64,000 bases of DNA, taken from assembly GCA_017464765.1 (NCBI GenBank), contig JAFTYK010000038.1:22963-86962 (forward strand), in the 5' to 3' direction. This DNA is from Ruminococcus sp. (GTDB lineage: Bacteria; Bacillota; Clostridia; Oscillospirales; Acutalibacteraceae). The notes under the pieces were generated by a model. It was given only the letters and a program-made list of their open reading frames with translations. It was not told the origin of the DNA and ran no database searches. Position 1 is the first letter of the stretch, and every line of letters begins with the position of its first letter. Position numbers and translations under genes: made by a program. This document shows positions 1-7,921 of this stretch, one piece after another.

Positions 1-287
1 TTTGCAATTTCGATACAACGCTTGATTTCTTCGATAACGTCACTTTCGATGTCAGCGTCAGCGATATCAGCAACTACGTCGATACAAGGAATTTCGAGCT
101 TTTTCTCGAAAAGTCTGCGCAAAGTAGCTGCTGCTGTATAATCGTGGAAAGCACCGTCCTTCTCAGTAAAAAGGCGGTTATAGATATTATGAAGCTCTAT
201 ACCTTTGAATCCGATATAGTTAGCCGCTTCGCAAAAATCCTCAAACTGACTGTTGTGCCAACCTTTTGTTGAAAATGAAAGCTTCAT
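1..287 (-). CDS. Sugar phosphate isomerase/epimerase-like TIM-barrel protein (partial)
   Basis: The first 95 codons of a minus-strand gene that runs off the left edge. The N-terminus reads MKLSFSTKGWHNSQFEDF and continues with YIGFKGIELHNI, the typical first strand and helix of the xylose isomerase-like / AP endonuclease 2 TIM-barrel superfamily. Its start codon lies three bases after the stop of the LeuA-like gene, so the two are almost certainly co-transcribed and under the same Leu-type T-box. The superfamily covers sugar isomerases, epimerases and endonuclease IV, so the substrate cannot be named. The tight coupling to a LeuA-like protein suggests a joint role, but this is inference. Confidence 0.75.
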   Translation of the reverse strand, partial: MKLSFSTKGWHNSQFEDFCEAANYIGFKGIELHNIYNRLFTEKDGAFHDYTAAATLRRLFEKKLEIPCIDVVADIADADIESDVIEEIKRCIEIA

Positions 288-290
288 TTC

Positions 291-1670
291 TTACGCCTCC
301 TCGTAAACAATCTTGTTAACTGCGTTTAAGTATGCTCTTATACTAGCGCCCATAATGTCGGTAGAAATACCGTTACCGCTATAAAGCTTTGAGCCGTTTC
401 TAAGTTTAACAAGTGCTGAACCCATAGCCTCTTTACCCTGTGTTACGGACTGAATCTGGAAATCGTCTAACTCGTAGTGGTGGCCGACAATCTGATCAAT
501 AGCTAAGAAAGAGGCGTCAACAGGACCGTCGCCGATACATATACCCTGTAACTGCTCACCGTCTTTTTCCAAAGTAATCTGAGCAGTGGAGTTGATGATG
601 TTACCATTGTTGATAACATAAGAAACGAGCTTGTAGGTAGCAGGAACCTGAAGCGCAACTGATGCAACGATAGCATCGAGTTCTTTAGCGCCAACGTTTT
701 TCTTCTCAGCAACTCTTAAGAATTCTTCGTAAACTTTAGCTTCATCTTCTTCGGATAAATCGTAGCCGAGCTTTTTGACAGCAACAGCGATATCGTCTTT
801 AGTATCCTTAACATCTAAATGGATAGAAGTTTCATCAGCGTCTGTGAGAGTTACTGCGGCGTTTTCATTGTTAGCGTTCTCGGCGATACGGTTAATCTGC
901 TTTACGATTCTGTGAAGCTCTGTGAAACGGATATTGGAGTAGAAGCCGTAGGAATCACCACAGTTTTTAATCATAGTAGCGAATGTTTCCAGCGGAACGC
1001 AATCTCCGTCTACTGTAGTCTTTACGATATCAACGCCGTTTTGAACAGATAAAATAGCCTGAGCAATAGCAAGACCGTTTTTATCATCACACTTAACACC
1101 AACAGGAACGTCGGCTTTCTTAGAAATCTTCTTAGCGAAATCTGCGAAATCATCAGGAAGCATTGATGAAGCTGAATCGCAAACTGAAATAGTTGTTGCG
1201 CCTGCTTCAACAGCGGCCTTTACTACGTCTTTGAGAAAGTCTTTTTCAGCACGTGTTGCGTCAACTGCACAAAATTCTACGTTATCACAACTCTCTTTAG
1301 CTGTTTCAATGCACTTTTTAACGTATTCAATCATCTTAGCATTCTTTTTGTGGAGATTATACTCCATCAAAGCAGGAGAAACAGGAAGCTCAATTCTGAT
1401 ACAAGGATGAGCTGTGTTAGAAAGTGCTTTTTTAGCGTTCTCAATGCTCTCTAAGGTTGAGCCTGCCGCTACGGAAATAACGCTCTTCTTAACGAATGAT
1501 GCTACTGTGCGAACAAAAAGAATGTCTGTTCTTTCATTTATAATTTCAGGTAGTTCAATAGTGTCAACACAAAGTCGCTCGAGCTGTCTAGCGATTTCAA
1601 GCTTCTCTTTAAAGCTGAAGTGGCTGTTTTCTTTGCATAAAGTTGTGTCAGCAATTCTGATCTGTTTCAT
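291..1670 (-). CDS. LeuA/citramalate synthase-like protein lacking catalytic motifs
   Basis: 459 residues with the 2-isopropylmalate synthase layout: an HMGL-like TIM barrel (about 1-260), a linker, and a C-terminal LeuA-type regulatory domain (about 340-459, with SALVKL and GISTDIMGASIRAYLNAVN). The start is ATG at 1670, preceded by AGAGAGG; an ATG 27 bases further upstream has no such site. The family motifs are degenerate. The usual DTTLRDGEQ is DTTLCKENS (residues 8-16), the metal-binding HxHND is VKCDDKN (192-198), and the GxGERxGN loop is DGDCVPLE (221-228). Condensing activity with Mn/Zn and acetyl-CoA is therefore doubtful. It sits behind a T-box leader and ahead of a TIM-barrel gene. 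It may be a regulatory pseudoenzyme or have a new activity; automated annotation as LeuA would be misleading. Confidence 0.8.
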   Translation of the reverse strand: MKQIRIADTTLCKENSHFSFKEKLEIARQLERLCVDTIELPEIINERTDILFVRTVASFVKKSVISVAAGSTLESIENAKKALSNTAHPCIRIELPVSPALMEYNLHKKNAKMIEYVKKCIETAKESCDNVEFCAVDATRAEKDFLKDVVKAAVEAGATTISVCDSASSMLPDDFADFAKKISKKADVPVGVKCDDKNGLAIAQAILSVQNGVDIVKTTVDGDCVPLETFATMIKNCGDSYGFYSNIRFTELHRIVKQINRIAENANNENAAVTLTDADETSIHLDVKDTKDDIAVAVKKLGYDLSEEDEAKVYEEFLRVAEKKNVGAKELDAIVASVALQVPATYKLVSYVINNGNIINSTAQITLEKDGEQLQGICIGDGPVDASFLAIDQIVGHHYELDDFQIQSVTQGKEAMGSALVKLRNGSKLYSGNGISTDIMGASIRAYLNAVNKIVYEEA

Positions 1671-1701
1671 AATATCTACCTCTCTTTGAAAAATCAAAAA
1701 T

Positions 1702-1963
1702 AAAAAGTCCCCAAGGCTAATGCCTCAGGGACGAATAAATCGCGGTACCACCCTGTTTGCCGAAAAATCGACCAACTTAGTAAGACTCCAACAAGCCTTT
1801 TGCCATGGTAACGGGGCATGCCGTAATCGCTTAATAGCTTCAGCGATTCTGCTCCAAAATGAGACTTCTTTGACCGTTTTTACTGCCTTTCACCAACCGA
1901 CAGCTCTCTGAAAAAAACTTGGACAAAAAATAATTTCTTCATCGCATTTAATAAAAAAAGATT
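1702..1963 (-). promoter_or_regulatory. T-box leader, probable Leu specifier (CTC)
   Basis: Read on the minus strand, this leader contains AGAGAG and GGTTGGTGAAAG of Stem I, the T-box sequence AGGGTGGTACCGCG (plus 1741-1754), and then a terminator hairpin (plus 1707-1732) with a T tract. The specifier loop reads GAAGTCTCATTTTGGAGC. Taking the triplet just before the conserved purine at the base of the loop gives CTC (Leu). GTC (Val) in the adjoining position is the alternative. The TGGT of the T-box bulge fits a tRNA with discriminator A. It is expected to allow transcription of the LeuA-like gene only when the cognate tRNA is uncharged. Confidence 0.88.
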
Positions 1964-1969
1964 GTTACT

Positions 1970-1998
1970 AATATAGCACACAGACTTTGAGATGTCAA
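1970..1998 (-). promoter_or_regulatory. SigA promoter of the Leu T-box unit
   Basis: On the minus strand: TTGACA (1998-1993), 17-bp spacer, TATATT (1975-1970). The predicted start lies a few bases before Stem I of the T-box leader. Confidence 0.85.
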
Positions 1999-2076
1999 CA
2001 AATTTATGTTAATTTTTTCACTTTGACGATTTAAATCCTGAATGATGTTTGTCCGTATGTAAAAAATGCTAAAATA

Positions 2077-2099
2077 AAGGCTCCCAAAAGGGGAGCCTT
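2077..2099 (-). terminator. Intrinsic terminator after the anti-sigma-like gene
   Basis: Nine-base-pair stem AAGGCTCCC/GGGAGCCTT with a five-base loop, followed on the minus strand by TTATTTT. It ends the sigma/anti-sigma unit. Confidence 0.8.
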
Positions 2100-2118
2100 G
2101 TGGAATACCACATCACTT

Positions 2119-2949
2119 TTATTTATATTTTAATACATAATTTCCATAAGTTTTGCCATCTTCTTCTCGGGTTTCTACGGTTACGTCGATCACTGCAGTT
2201 TCCGATTGCCCATCTTTGTAATGGGCCGTAACAGTTATCGTATCACCAAAATAATAGTTGAAATCGTCATTTGTTTTAAGATGCTCTTTTCTGTAAGTCC
2301 TGAAATTCTCATCTGAAATTTCAGCGATATCCATATCAAAAAATGCTGACGCTTCCTCGTCTAGCCTGTAAGAGTACCAACTGACAAAGATGTAGCTAGG
2401 CTTGTCGCTGTTATACGGAATGTTTTCAAGACTTTTGCCTTTTTGAAAATAGTCATTTTGAGTAATAGTACCATCGTTTTGTGTTTGCATCTGCTCTTTT
2501 AGCTCCGGGATAATATAGTAAAGCAAACCATTTTCACATTTATAGTCGAATGTTTCTATATTTTCTCCATTCATATTGAAGCATATTGGCTCCAAAGAAA
2601 TCATACCATCTTCGAATACGATATCAGCGAAGATCCCCTTTTCTTCCTTTGAACACAGCTCAACCTCAACATTTTCAAGCATAACAGGTTCTCGCTGAGC
2701 AGCTGAAACGGATATAGAAAAACCATTTGGTAGTTTGCCTGGACTGTTTTCTGTATTTACAGGCTGAAATAATACAAAGCCAAATACAACAGCTACAACT
2801 AAAACCGAAGCTACTACAGAGAAAAAGCCTATGTGTCTCTTACCTTCTTTCTCCTGTTCAAAACTCACATCAAAAGCTATTTGCCTTTTTCTTGTGCAGT
2901 AATTTGTAAGCATCGTATCAAGCTGATTTTCATTAATCTTTTTATTCAT
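2119..2949 (-). CDS. Probable anti-sigma factor, single-pass membrane protein
   Basis: 276 residues. A short N-terminal cytoplasmic part (1-40) contains a Cys/Arg/Lys-rich stretch (YCTRKRQ). It is followed by one transmembrane segment (about 42-61, FFSVVASVLVVAVVFGFVLF) and a large extracytoplasmic domain without a motif I recognise. It overlaps the upstream ECF sigma gene by 8 bases, the usual arrangement for a sigma factor and its membrane-bound anti-sigma factor. The function rests on that arrangement and topology, not on a recognised anti-sigma domain. A terminator follows directly. Confidence 0.65.
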   Translation of the reverse strand: MNKKINENQLDTMLTNYCTRKRQIAFDVSFEQEKEGKRHIGFFSVVASVLVVAVVFGFVLFQPVNTENSPGKLPNGFSISVSAAQREPVMLENVEVELCSKEEKGIFADIVFEDGMISLEPICFNMNGENIETFDYKCENGLLYYIIPELKEQMQTQNDGTITQNDYFQKGKSLENIPYNSDKPSYIFVSWYSYRLDEEASAFFDMDIAEISDENFRTYRKEHLKTNDDFNYYFGDTITVTAHYKDGQSETAVIDVTVETREEDGKTYGNYVLKYK

Positions 2950-3439
2950 TGGTAAACCTCCTTTTAATATGTGACCTTGCGGTTGATAATCGTGATTTGA
3001 CTGTTCCTGCGGAGATATTCAGAATCTGTGATATATCCTTGATACTGTAGTCTTTAAAATAATACAACACTATAACAGTTCTGTGCTTTTTGCTAAGAGA
3101 GCGAATTGCTTTATGAAGTTCCAGATAATCTTCTCGATTGTCTGGAGTTATATCTTCAATAGAACTAAAAAACAACCTCTCTTCTTCTTCATTCTGAAAA
3201 CACTTTCGCTTACTAAAAAATGCAGAATTTATATTGTTTTTATAGGTGTTCACACATATAGAAAACAACCATTTGTCGAAAGGTTTAGTAACATCATACT
3301 TTTTGTAATTCTTGAGTGCTTTCAGCCACGTATCCTGTAACAAATCTTCTGCTTCACTTTTATCGCCACACAGCGATATACATAACCTCGTCAGGTCGGC
3401 ATTATATAGCTGTATGTAATCGTCAAACCGTGACTTCAA
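2942..3439 (-). CDS. ECF-type RNA polymerase sigma factor
   Basis: 165 residues with sigma-70 region 2 (about 10-75, including GDKSEAEDLLQDTWLKALKN) and region 4 helix-turn-helix (about 108-160, YSIKDISQILNISAGTVKSRL). I place the start at TTG (3439): AAGGAGG lies 8 bases upstream. A GTG 30 bases further upstream would put the AAGGAGG inside the coding region. It is translationally coupled to the membrane protein that follows and probably controlled by it. Its target promoters are unknown. The pair lies downstream of the BCAT terminator and is a separate unit from the amino acid genes. Confidence 0.88.
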   Translation of the reverse strand: MKSRFDDYIQLYNADLTRLCISLCGDKSEAEDLLQDTWLKALKNYKKYDVTKPFDKWLFSICVNTYKNNINSAFFSKRKCFQNEEEERLFFSSIEDITPDNREDYLELHKAIRSLSKKHRTVIVLYYFKDYSIKDISQILNISAGTVKSRLSTARSHIKRRFTNE

Positions 3440-3519
3440 TCGTTTCTCCTCCTTTTCGAAAGCTTTCACTATATATACAAATCACACTAGAATTTGGTTC
3501 ACTTTGAATAAAAATAAAA

Positions 3520-3541
3520 AAGGCTCTCAAACGAGAGCCTT
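3520..3541 (-). terminator. Terminator of the vor-ilvE operon
   Basis: AAGGCTCTC/GAGAGCCTT stem with an AAAC loop, followed on the minus strand by a long T-rich run. It lies 21 bases after the aminotransferase stop. Confidence 0.85.
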
Positions 3542-3562
3542 AGTTCTATTTTTTTGCGACGA

Positions 3563-4624
3563 TTAAAGTTCTACAATCCAGCCGTAAGAATCTTCGATTT
3601 TGCCCCACTGGATTCCAGTGAGTGTATCATAAAGATGCTGTGTTGTTTCACCAATTTCGCCATTGTTTACAGCGTACTTCTTGCCCTTGTAGCAAAGCTC
3701 GCCGATTGGAGAAATAACAGCTGCTGTACCACAGCCCCATGCTTCCTCGAGCTTGCCATTTTCCATAGCTTCTTCGAGTTCATCGATTGAAAGTAATCTC
3801 TCAGAAACTTTGTAACCCTCTTTGCGTAAAACCTCTAAACAGCTCATACGAGTGATACCAGGTAAGATTGAACCTGAGAGCATTGGAGTAACGATTTCGC
3901 CGTCGATTTTGAACATTACGTTCATAGCGCCAACTTCTTCAATATACTTTCTCTCAACACCATCAAGCCATAGTACCTGTGAGTAGCCCTGCTGTGCTGC
4001 ACGCTCGCCTGCACGGTTAGATGCAGCGTAGTTACCGCCACACTTAGCGTAACCTGTACCGCCACGTACTGCTCTGACGTCTTCGTCTTCAATCATAATC
4101 TTAACAGGATTAATTCCTTCTGCGTAGTAAGAACCAACAGGAGAAGCGATGATGATGAATGTGGCGTTAGATACAGCGTGAACACCCAAACTCTCATCGT
4201 TACCAAAAAGGAAAGGTCTAAGATAAAGAGAAGTACCCTCAGAGTATGGAGTCCAATCCTGCTCAACCTCAACGAACTTTAAAAGCACTTCGAGTGCATC
4301 TTCTTCAGGGATTTCTGGAAGACAAAGACGCTCAGCAGAACGATTCATTCTGCGGATATTCTCGATTGGTCTGAAAAGCTGAACTTTACCGTCAGCACGT
4401 CTGTATGCCTTTAATCCCTCGAAAATCTCGGAGCCGTAGTGGAGTACAGTAGAAGCAGGGTGGATAGAAAGGTTCTCAAAAGGAACGATTCTGGCATTAG
4501 TCCAACCTGTCTCCTTGTTGTAATCCATCATAAACATATGGTCAGTAAAAATCTTACCGAAACCTAAAGCGCTCTCGTCAGGCTTAGCCTTAGGAGCAGT
4601 AGTTTTTGTAATTGTGATATTCAA
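3563..4624 (-). CDS. ilvE: Branched-chain amino acid aminotransferase (class IV PLP)
   Basis: 353 residues, the normal length of the long (type II) BCAT family. Recognisable features are STVLHYGSEIFEGLKAYRR near the N-terminus, the PLP-binding lysine K194 in GTGYAKCGGNYAAS, and VLWLDGVERKYIEEVGAMN. It moves an amino group between glutamate and 2-oxoisovalerate, 2-oxo-3-methylvalerate or 2-oxoisocaproate, giving Val, Ile or Leu. It is the last gene of the Val T-box operon, directly after the 2-oxoacid:ferredoxin oxidoreductase. It is therefore well placed to trap the 2-oxoacids that enzyme makes as amino acids, supporting a biosynthetic rather than a degradative direction. Confidence 0.95.
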   Translation of the reverse strand: MNITITKTTAPKAKPDESALGFGKIFTDHMFMMDYNKETGWTNARIVPFENLSIHPASTVLHYGSEIFEGLKAYRRADGKVQLFRPIENIRRMNRSAERLCLPEIPEEDALEVLLKFVEVEQDWTPYSEGTSLYLRPFLFGNDESLGVHAVSNATFIIIASPVGSYYAEGINPVKIMIEDEDVRAVRGGTGYAKCGGNYAASNRAGERAAQQGYSQVLWLDGVERKYIEEVGAMNVMFKIDGEIVTPMLSGSILPGITRMSCLEVLRKEGYKVSERLLSIDELEEAMENGKLEEAWGCGTAAVISPIGELCYKGKKYAVNNGEIGETTQHLYDTLTGIQWGKIEDSYGWIVEL

Positions 4625-4662
4625 TTAAAACACCTTCTTAAAAAATTTGTGTTTATCTTTTA

Positions 4663-5196
4663 TTAGTAGTTAGCGCCAAGCTCTAAAGCCTTAACATTTA
4701 ATTCTTTCATGTCTGCACGCTTAGCTGAGATAACTTTAGCTAAACCGTTTTCGATGCCTTCTGCTGTGAAATCACCAAGCTCTTTGAGCATCTTACCCAT
4801 AACGATCATATTAGCGAGAGTAGGAATACCGTTATCAGAAGCTAGCTGAGTAGCAGGGATATAGAAAACGTTTACGTCATCACGCTCTACTTTACGCTCG
4901 ATAAGTGTAGAGTCAGCGAAGATGAAACCGCCCGGCTTAACAGCACTCTCGAACTTATCAAGAGAAGGAAGGTTAAGCGCAACTAACACGTCAGGAGCAG
5001 ATACGATAGGTGAACCTACAGGCTCATCAGAAATGATAACCGAACAAGAAGCTGTACCGCCACGCATTTCAGGACCGTAAGATGGAAGCCAACTTACCTG
5101 CTTATCTTCTGTCAAACCTTTGTATGCGATAAATTTACCTGCAAAAAGGATACCCTGACCGCCAAAACCAGAGAATAAAAACTGTGTAGTAGCCAT
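4663..5196 (-). CDS. vorC: 2-oxoacid:ferredoxin oxidoreductase gamma subunit
   Basis: 177 residues of the pyruvate/ketoisovalerate oxidoreductase gamma family: FLFSGFGGQGILFAGKFIA at the N-terminus, then YGPEMRGGTASCSVIIS. It forms the small structural subunit of the four-subunit VOR/KOR complex. It shares one base with the upstream beta gene and is followed 38 bases later by the aminotransferase gene. Confidence 0.92.
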   Translation of the reverse strand: MATTQFLFSGFGGQGILFAGKFIAYKGLTEDKQVSWLPSYGPEMRGGTASCSVIISDEPVGSPIVSAPDVLVALNLPSLDKFESAVKPGGFIFADSTLIERKVERDDVNVFYIPATQLASDNGIPTLANMIVMGKMLKELGDFTAEGIENGLAKVISAKRADMKELNVKALELGANY

Positions 5197-5954
5197 TATG
5201 CTTCCTCCTTTTCTGCAGATCTATCCTTATATACGCCAAGTGGATAATATGGGAGCATATTATCATCAATCCATTTCAAAGCATCGATTGGAGTCATACC
5301 CCAGTTTGTAGGACAGCTTGATACAACCTCAACAAGTGAGAAGCCTTTTCCGTCGATCTGGTTCTGGAACGCCTTTTTGATAGCTTTTTTAGCGTTTTTG
5401 ATATTCTTAACGTTGTTTACAGTAACACGCTCAAGGTACTCAGGACCTTCAAGCTGACTTAGCATCTCACAAACACGGATAGGATAACCGCAGTGGTTAA
5501 CATCTCTTCCGTAAGGAGAAGTCTGTGTTACCTGACCAGGAAGTGATGTAGGAGCCATCTGACCGCCTGTCATACCATAAATAGCGTTATTGATAAAGAT
5601 GATTGTGATATTTTCGTTTCTTGCTGCAGAGTGTACTGTTTCAGCCATACCGATAGAAGCAAGGTCACCATCACCCTGATATGTAAATACGATGTTATTT
5701 TCAGGGTCTGAACGCTTAACACCTGTAGCTACAGCTGGAGCTCTACCGTGAGCTGCCTCAATCATATCACAGTTAAAATAGTTATATGCCATTACTGAAC
5801 AACCAACCGGTGCAATACCGATAGTTCTGCCCTCAATACCGAGTTCATCAATAACCTCAGCAACAAGACGGTGTACAACACCGTGTAAACAACCTGGGCA
5901 ATAGTGCATAGGCACGTCTGCTAAAGCATGTGGTTTATCAAATACTACTGCCAT
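5196..5954 (-). CDS. vorA: 2-oxoacid:ferredoxin oxidoreductase beta (TPP-binding) subunit
   Basis: 252 residues. CPGCLHGVVHR at the N-terminus and the TPP-binding segment TYQGDGDLASIGMAE followed by NNAIYGMTGGQMAPTS are diagnostic of the beta subunit of this family. It binds thiamine pyrophosphate and carries the carbon-carbon bond chemistry between 2-oxoacid and acyl-CoA plus CO2. The nearest annotated relatives by motif are the VOR/KOR type rather than homodimeric pyruvate:ferredoxin oxidoreductase. It overlaps its neighbours by single bases, so the subunits are translationally coupled. Confidence 0.93.
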   Translation of the reverse strand: MAVVFDKPHALADVPMHYCPGCLHGVVHRLVAEVIDELGIEGRTIGIAPVGCSVMAYNYFNCDMIEAAHGRAPAVATGVKRSDPENNIVFTYQGDGDLASIGMAETVHSAARNENITIIFINNAIYGMTGGQMAPTSLPGQVTQTSPYGRDVNHCGYPIRVCEMLSQLEGPEYLERVTVNNVKNIKNAKKAIKKAFQNQIDGKGFSLVEVVSSCPTNWGMTPIDALKWIDDNMLPYYPLGVYKDRSAEKEEA

Positions 5955-7015
5955 TAGTTTGCACCTCCGTTTGCTTTTACAATAGCTTCTAATACCTGCT
6001 CAGGGGAAGGAATCATACCGCCTACGCGGTTGCAAAGTGTTACCGGAACCTTACAGCCTGTAGCAAGTTTAACATCTTCTATCATCTGACCCATTGAAAG
6101 CTCAACTGAAATAACAGCTTTTGCTGTATCAGCAATCTTCTCAAATGGAGCCTTAGGGAATGGCCAAAGTGTGATAGGACGGATAAGACCTACCTTGATG
6201 CCCTGCTTTCTTGCTTCAACAATTGCGTTCTTAGAAACACGGGAAGCAATACCGAAGGCAGCTACGATGATGTCAGCATCTTCAGTCATATATTCTTCAT
6301 ACATTGCTTCGTTCTCTTCAACAGCCTTGTAACGCTCAAAACGAGCAAAGTTGAGCTGTTCGAGTTCTTCAGCAACGAGTGAAAGTGAGTTTACGATGTT
6401 ATGCTCACGCTCGAGCTTTGTACCTGTTGTAGCCCAAGGAGTAGCCGGTCTCTCTTTAACATCAAAGTTAAGCTCTACAGGCTCCATCATCTGGCCCATA
6501 GTACCATCAGCTAAAATCATAGAAGTCATTCTGTATTTGTCAGCAAGCTCAAAGCCTTTTACTGTAAGCTCAGCCATTTCCTGAACTGATGCAGGAGCTA
6601 AAACGATCATTCTAAAGTCGCCGTGAGCGCCACCCTTTGTAGCCTGAAAGTAGTCAGACTGGCTAGGCTGGATACCGCCAAGACCAGGACCGCCACGCTG
6701 TACGTTAACAACTAAGCAAGGAAGGTCGGAACCTGCCATATAAGAAAGGCCCTCGCCCTTAAGTGAAATACCAGGTGAAGATGAAGATGTCATAACACGC
6801 TTACCGGTTGATGCTACACCGTATACCATATTGATAGCGGCGATTTCACTTTCAGCCTGTAAGAAACAACCACCGATTTTTGGCATTTTCTTAGCCATAT
6901 AAGCAGCGATTTCTGTCTGTGGAGTAATTGGATAACCGAAGTAGTGCTTACAACCTGCTAAAATAGCAGCTTCAGCGATAGCTTCGTTACCTTTCATCAA
7001 AACTTTATCTGCCAT
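5954..7015 (-). CDS. vorB: 2-oxoacid:ferredoxin oxidoreductase alpha subunit (VorB type)
   Basis: 353 residues with the family signatures GCKHYFGYPITPQTEIAAYM and SSSSPGISLKGEGLSYMAGS, and a C-terminal transketolase-like domain. It matches the group usually labelled 3-methyl-2-oxobutanoate dehydrogenase subunit VorB. Together with VorA, VorC and VorD it should interconvert a branched 2-oxoacid plus CoA with the acyl-CoA, CO2 and reduced ferredoxin. The direction is set by ferredoxin redox state; a T-box for a branched-chain amino acid and the adjoining BCAT argue for carboxylation. Substrate assignment remains inferred. Confidence 0.92.
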   Translation of the reverse strand: MADKVLMKGNEAIAEAAILAGCKHYFGYPITPQTEIAAYMAKKMPKIGGCFLQAESEIAAINMVYGVASTGKRVMTSSSSPGISLKGEGLSYMAGSDLPCLVVNVQRGGPGLGGIQPSQSDYFQATKGGAHGDFRMIVLAPASVQEMAELTVKGFELADKYRMTSMILADGTMGQMMEPVELNFDVKERPATPWATTGTKLEREHNIVNSLSLVAEELEQLNFARFERYKAVEENEAMYEEYMTEDADIIVAAFGIASRVSKNAIVEARKQGIKVGLIRPITLWPFPKAPFEKIADTAKAVISVELSMGQMIEDVKLATGCKVPVTLCNRVGGMIPSPEQVLEAIVKANGGAN

Positions 7016-7022
7016 ATTTTTC

Positions 7023-7229
7023 TCACCTCTCTACCTTAATTACGCAGTCAGGACACATTGTTGCACAGAAAGCGCAACCGATACAGCTACTTTCATCAGT
7101 AATAACTGCAGGATGATGGCCCTTTTTGTTAATCTCATCTTTTGCAAGGATAAGCAAGTTCTTTGGACAAGCCTGTACGCACAGTCCGCAACCCTTGCAG
7201 TTGTCAGTTTTGAATGTTAGTTTTGCCAT
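7023..7229 (-). CDS. vorD: Ferredoxin-type delta subunit of VOR, 2x[4Fe-4S]
   Basis: 68 residues with two CxxCxxCxxxCP clusters (CKGCGLCVQACP and CIGCAFCATMCP). It passes electrons between external ferredoxin and the TPP subunit. It is the first of the four vor genes, 7 bases before vorB. Confidence 0.95.
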   Translation of the reverse strand: MAKLTFKTDNCKGCGLCVQACPKNLLILAKDEINKKGHHPAVITDESSCIGCAFCATMCPDCVIKVER

Positions 7230-7246
7230 AAAACCTCTTCCTTTCC

Positions 7247-7912
7247 TTATACAGGTCTAGCCTGAAGACTCAGTGGCAAGAGATCTTCAATCTTGTCGCA
7301 TAAGTCATTATATATATTCTCGCTCACAGTAGTATAAACAAGCGGTAAATCAGACATCTTCGCCACTTCGTTTGCGTAAGAAACAGAAGAAAGTACATCC
7401 TCAGGGGTGGTTATCTCGCCTAAATTAGAGTTATTTATAATACCTGTGAATTTTATATGTCCTGCGCACTCAATTTCTCTCATAACCTCGATAGTTGATA
7501 AAGCGTCACGAGTAAGCGGACGGTAGCAGTTGATGACCATAAGCATTTCATAGTCATTTTCTTCTTTAATCTGTGGAGCTAAACGGCCGAGTGCCAAAGC
7601 ACCTCTGTCATCTCCTCCAACGTCGATAATGACTGATAAATCCTTGTCATCGGTTATAGCATACATATCCTGTGGCAATGCGGGAATATCTACGTTCGAA
7701 TTGGCAAATTCTGAGCAGATAAGGCGGATACCGTTATCCTCGAATTCATCGCTACTATCTTTCGAGCGAAAATAAGGGTTAACTATATCGAGGTCAGCGA
7801 TAGCCACTCTGTCGCGCTGTTTTTTTAGCTCGAGAGCCATATTAACAGCAACATTAGTCTTGCCCGAACCGTAGTGACCACAAAGCAAAGTAATTCTCTT
7901 AAATTCTTTCAT
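7247..7912 (-). CDS. ParA/MinD-like P-loop ATPase in the vor operon
   Basis: 221 residues of the SIMIBI P-loop class. The Walker A-like motif is CGHYGSGKTN near the N-terminus, ADLDIVNPYFRS resembles switch I of ParA/MinD proteins, and VIIDVGGDDRG is a Walker B-type segment. It has no DNA-binding or membrane-targeting extension. Its place between the acyl-CoA synthetase and vorD suggests a role in maturing or activating the Fe-S enzyme, or in regulating the pathway, but the sequence alone does not decide this. Confidence 0.75.
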   Translation of the reverse strand: MKEFKRITLLCGHYGSGKTNVAVNMALELKKQRDRVAIADLDIVNPYFRSKDSSDEFEDNGIRLICSEFANSNVDIPALPQDMYAITDDKDLSVIIDVGGDDRGALALGRLAPQIKEENDYEMLMVINCYRPLTRDALSTIEVMREIECAGHIKFTGIINNSNLGEITTPEDVLSSVSYANEVAKMSDLPLVYTTVSENIYNDLCDKIEDLLPLSLQARPV

Positions 7913-7921
7913 AACTAGTAA

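Noticed and set aside
1720-1911. 63-codon open frame on the plus strand opposite the Leu T-box leader
   Set aside because: It lies wholly in the antisense of a T-box leader whose conserved elements explain the sequence; no ribosome binding site.
3437-3469. GTG at 3469 as start of the ECF sigma factor
   Set aside because: The AAGGAGG site would fall inside the coding region; TTG 3439, 8 bases after that site, is the better start.
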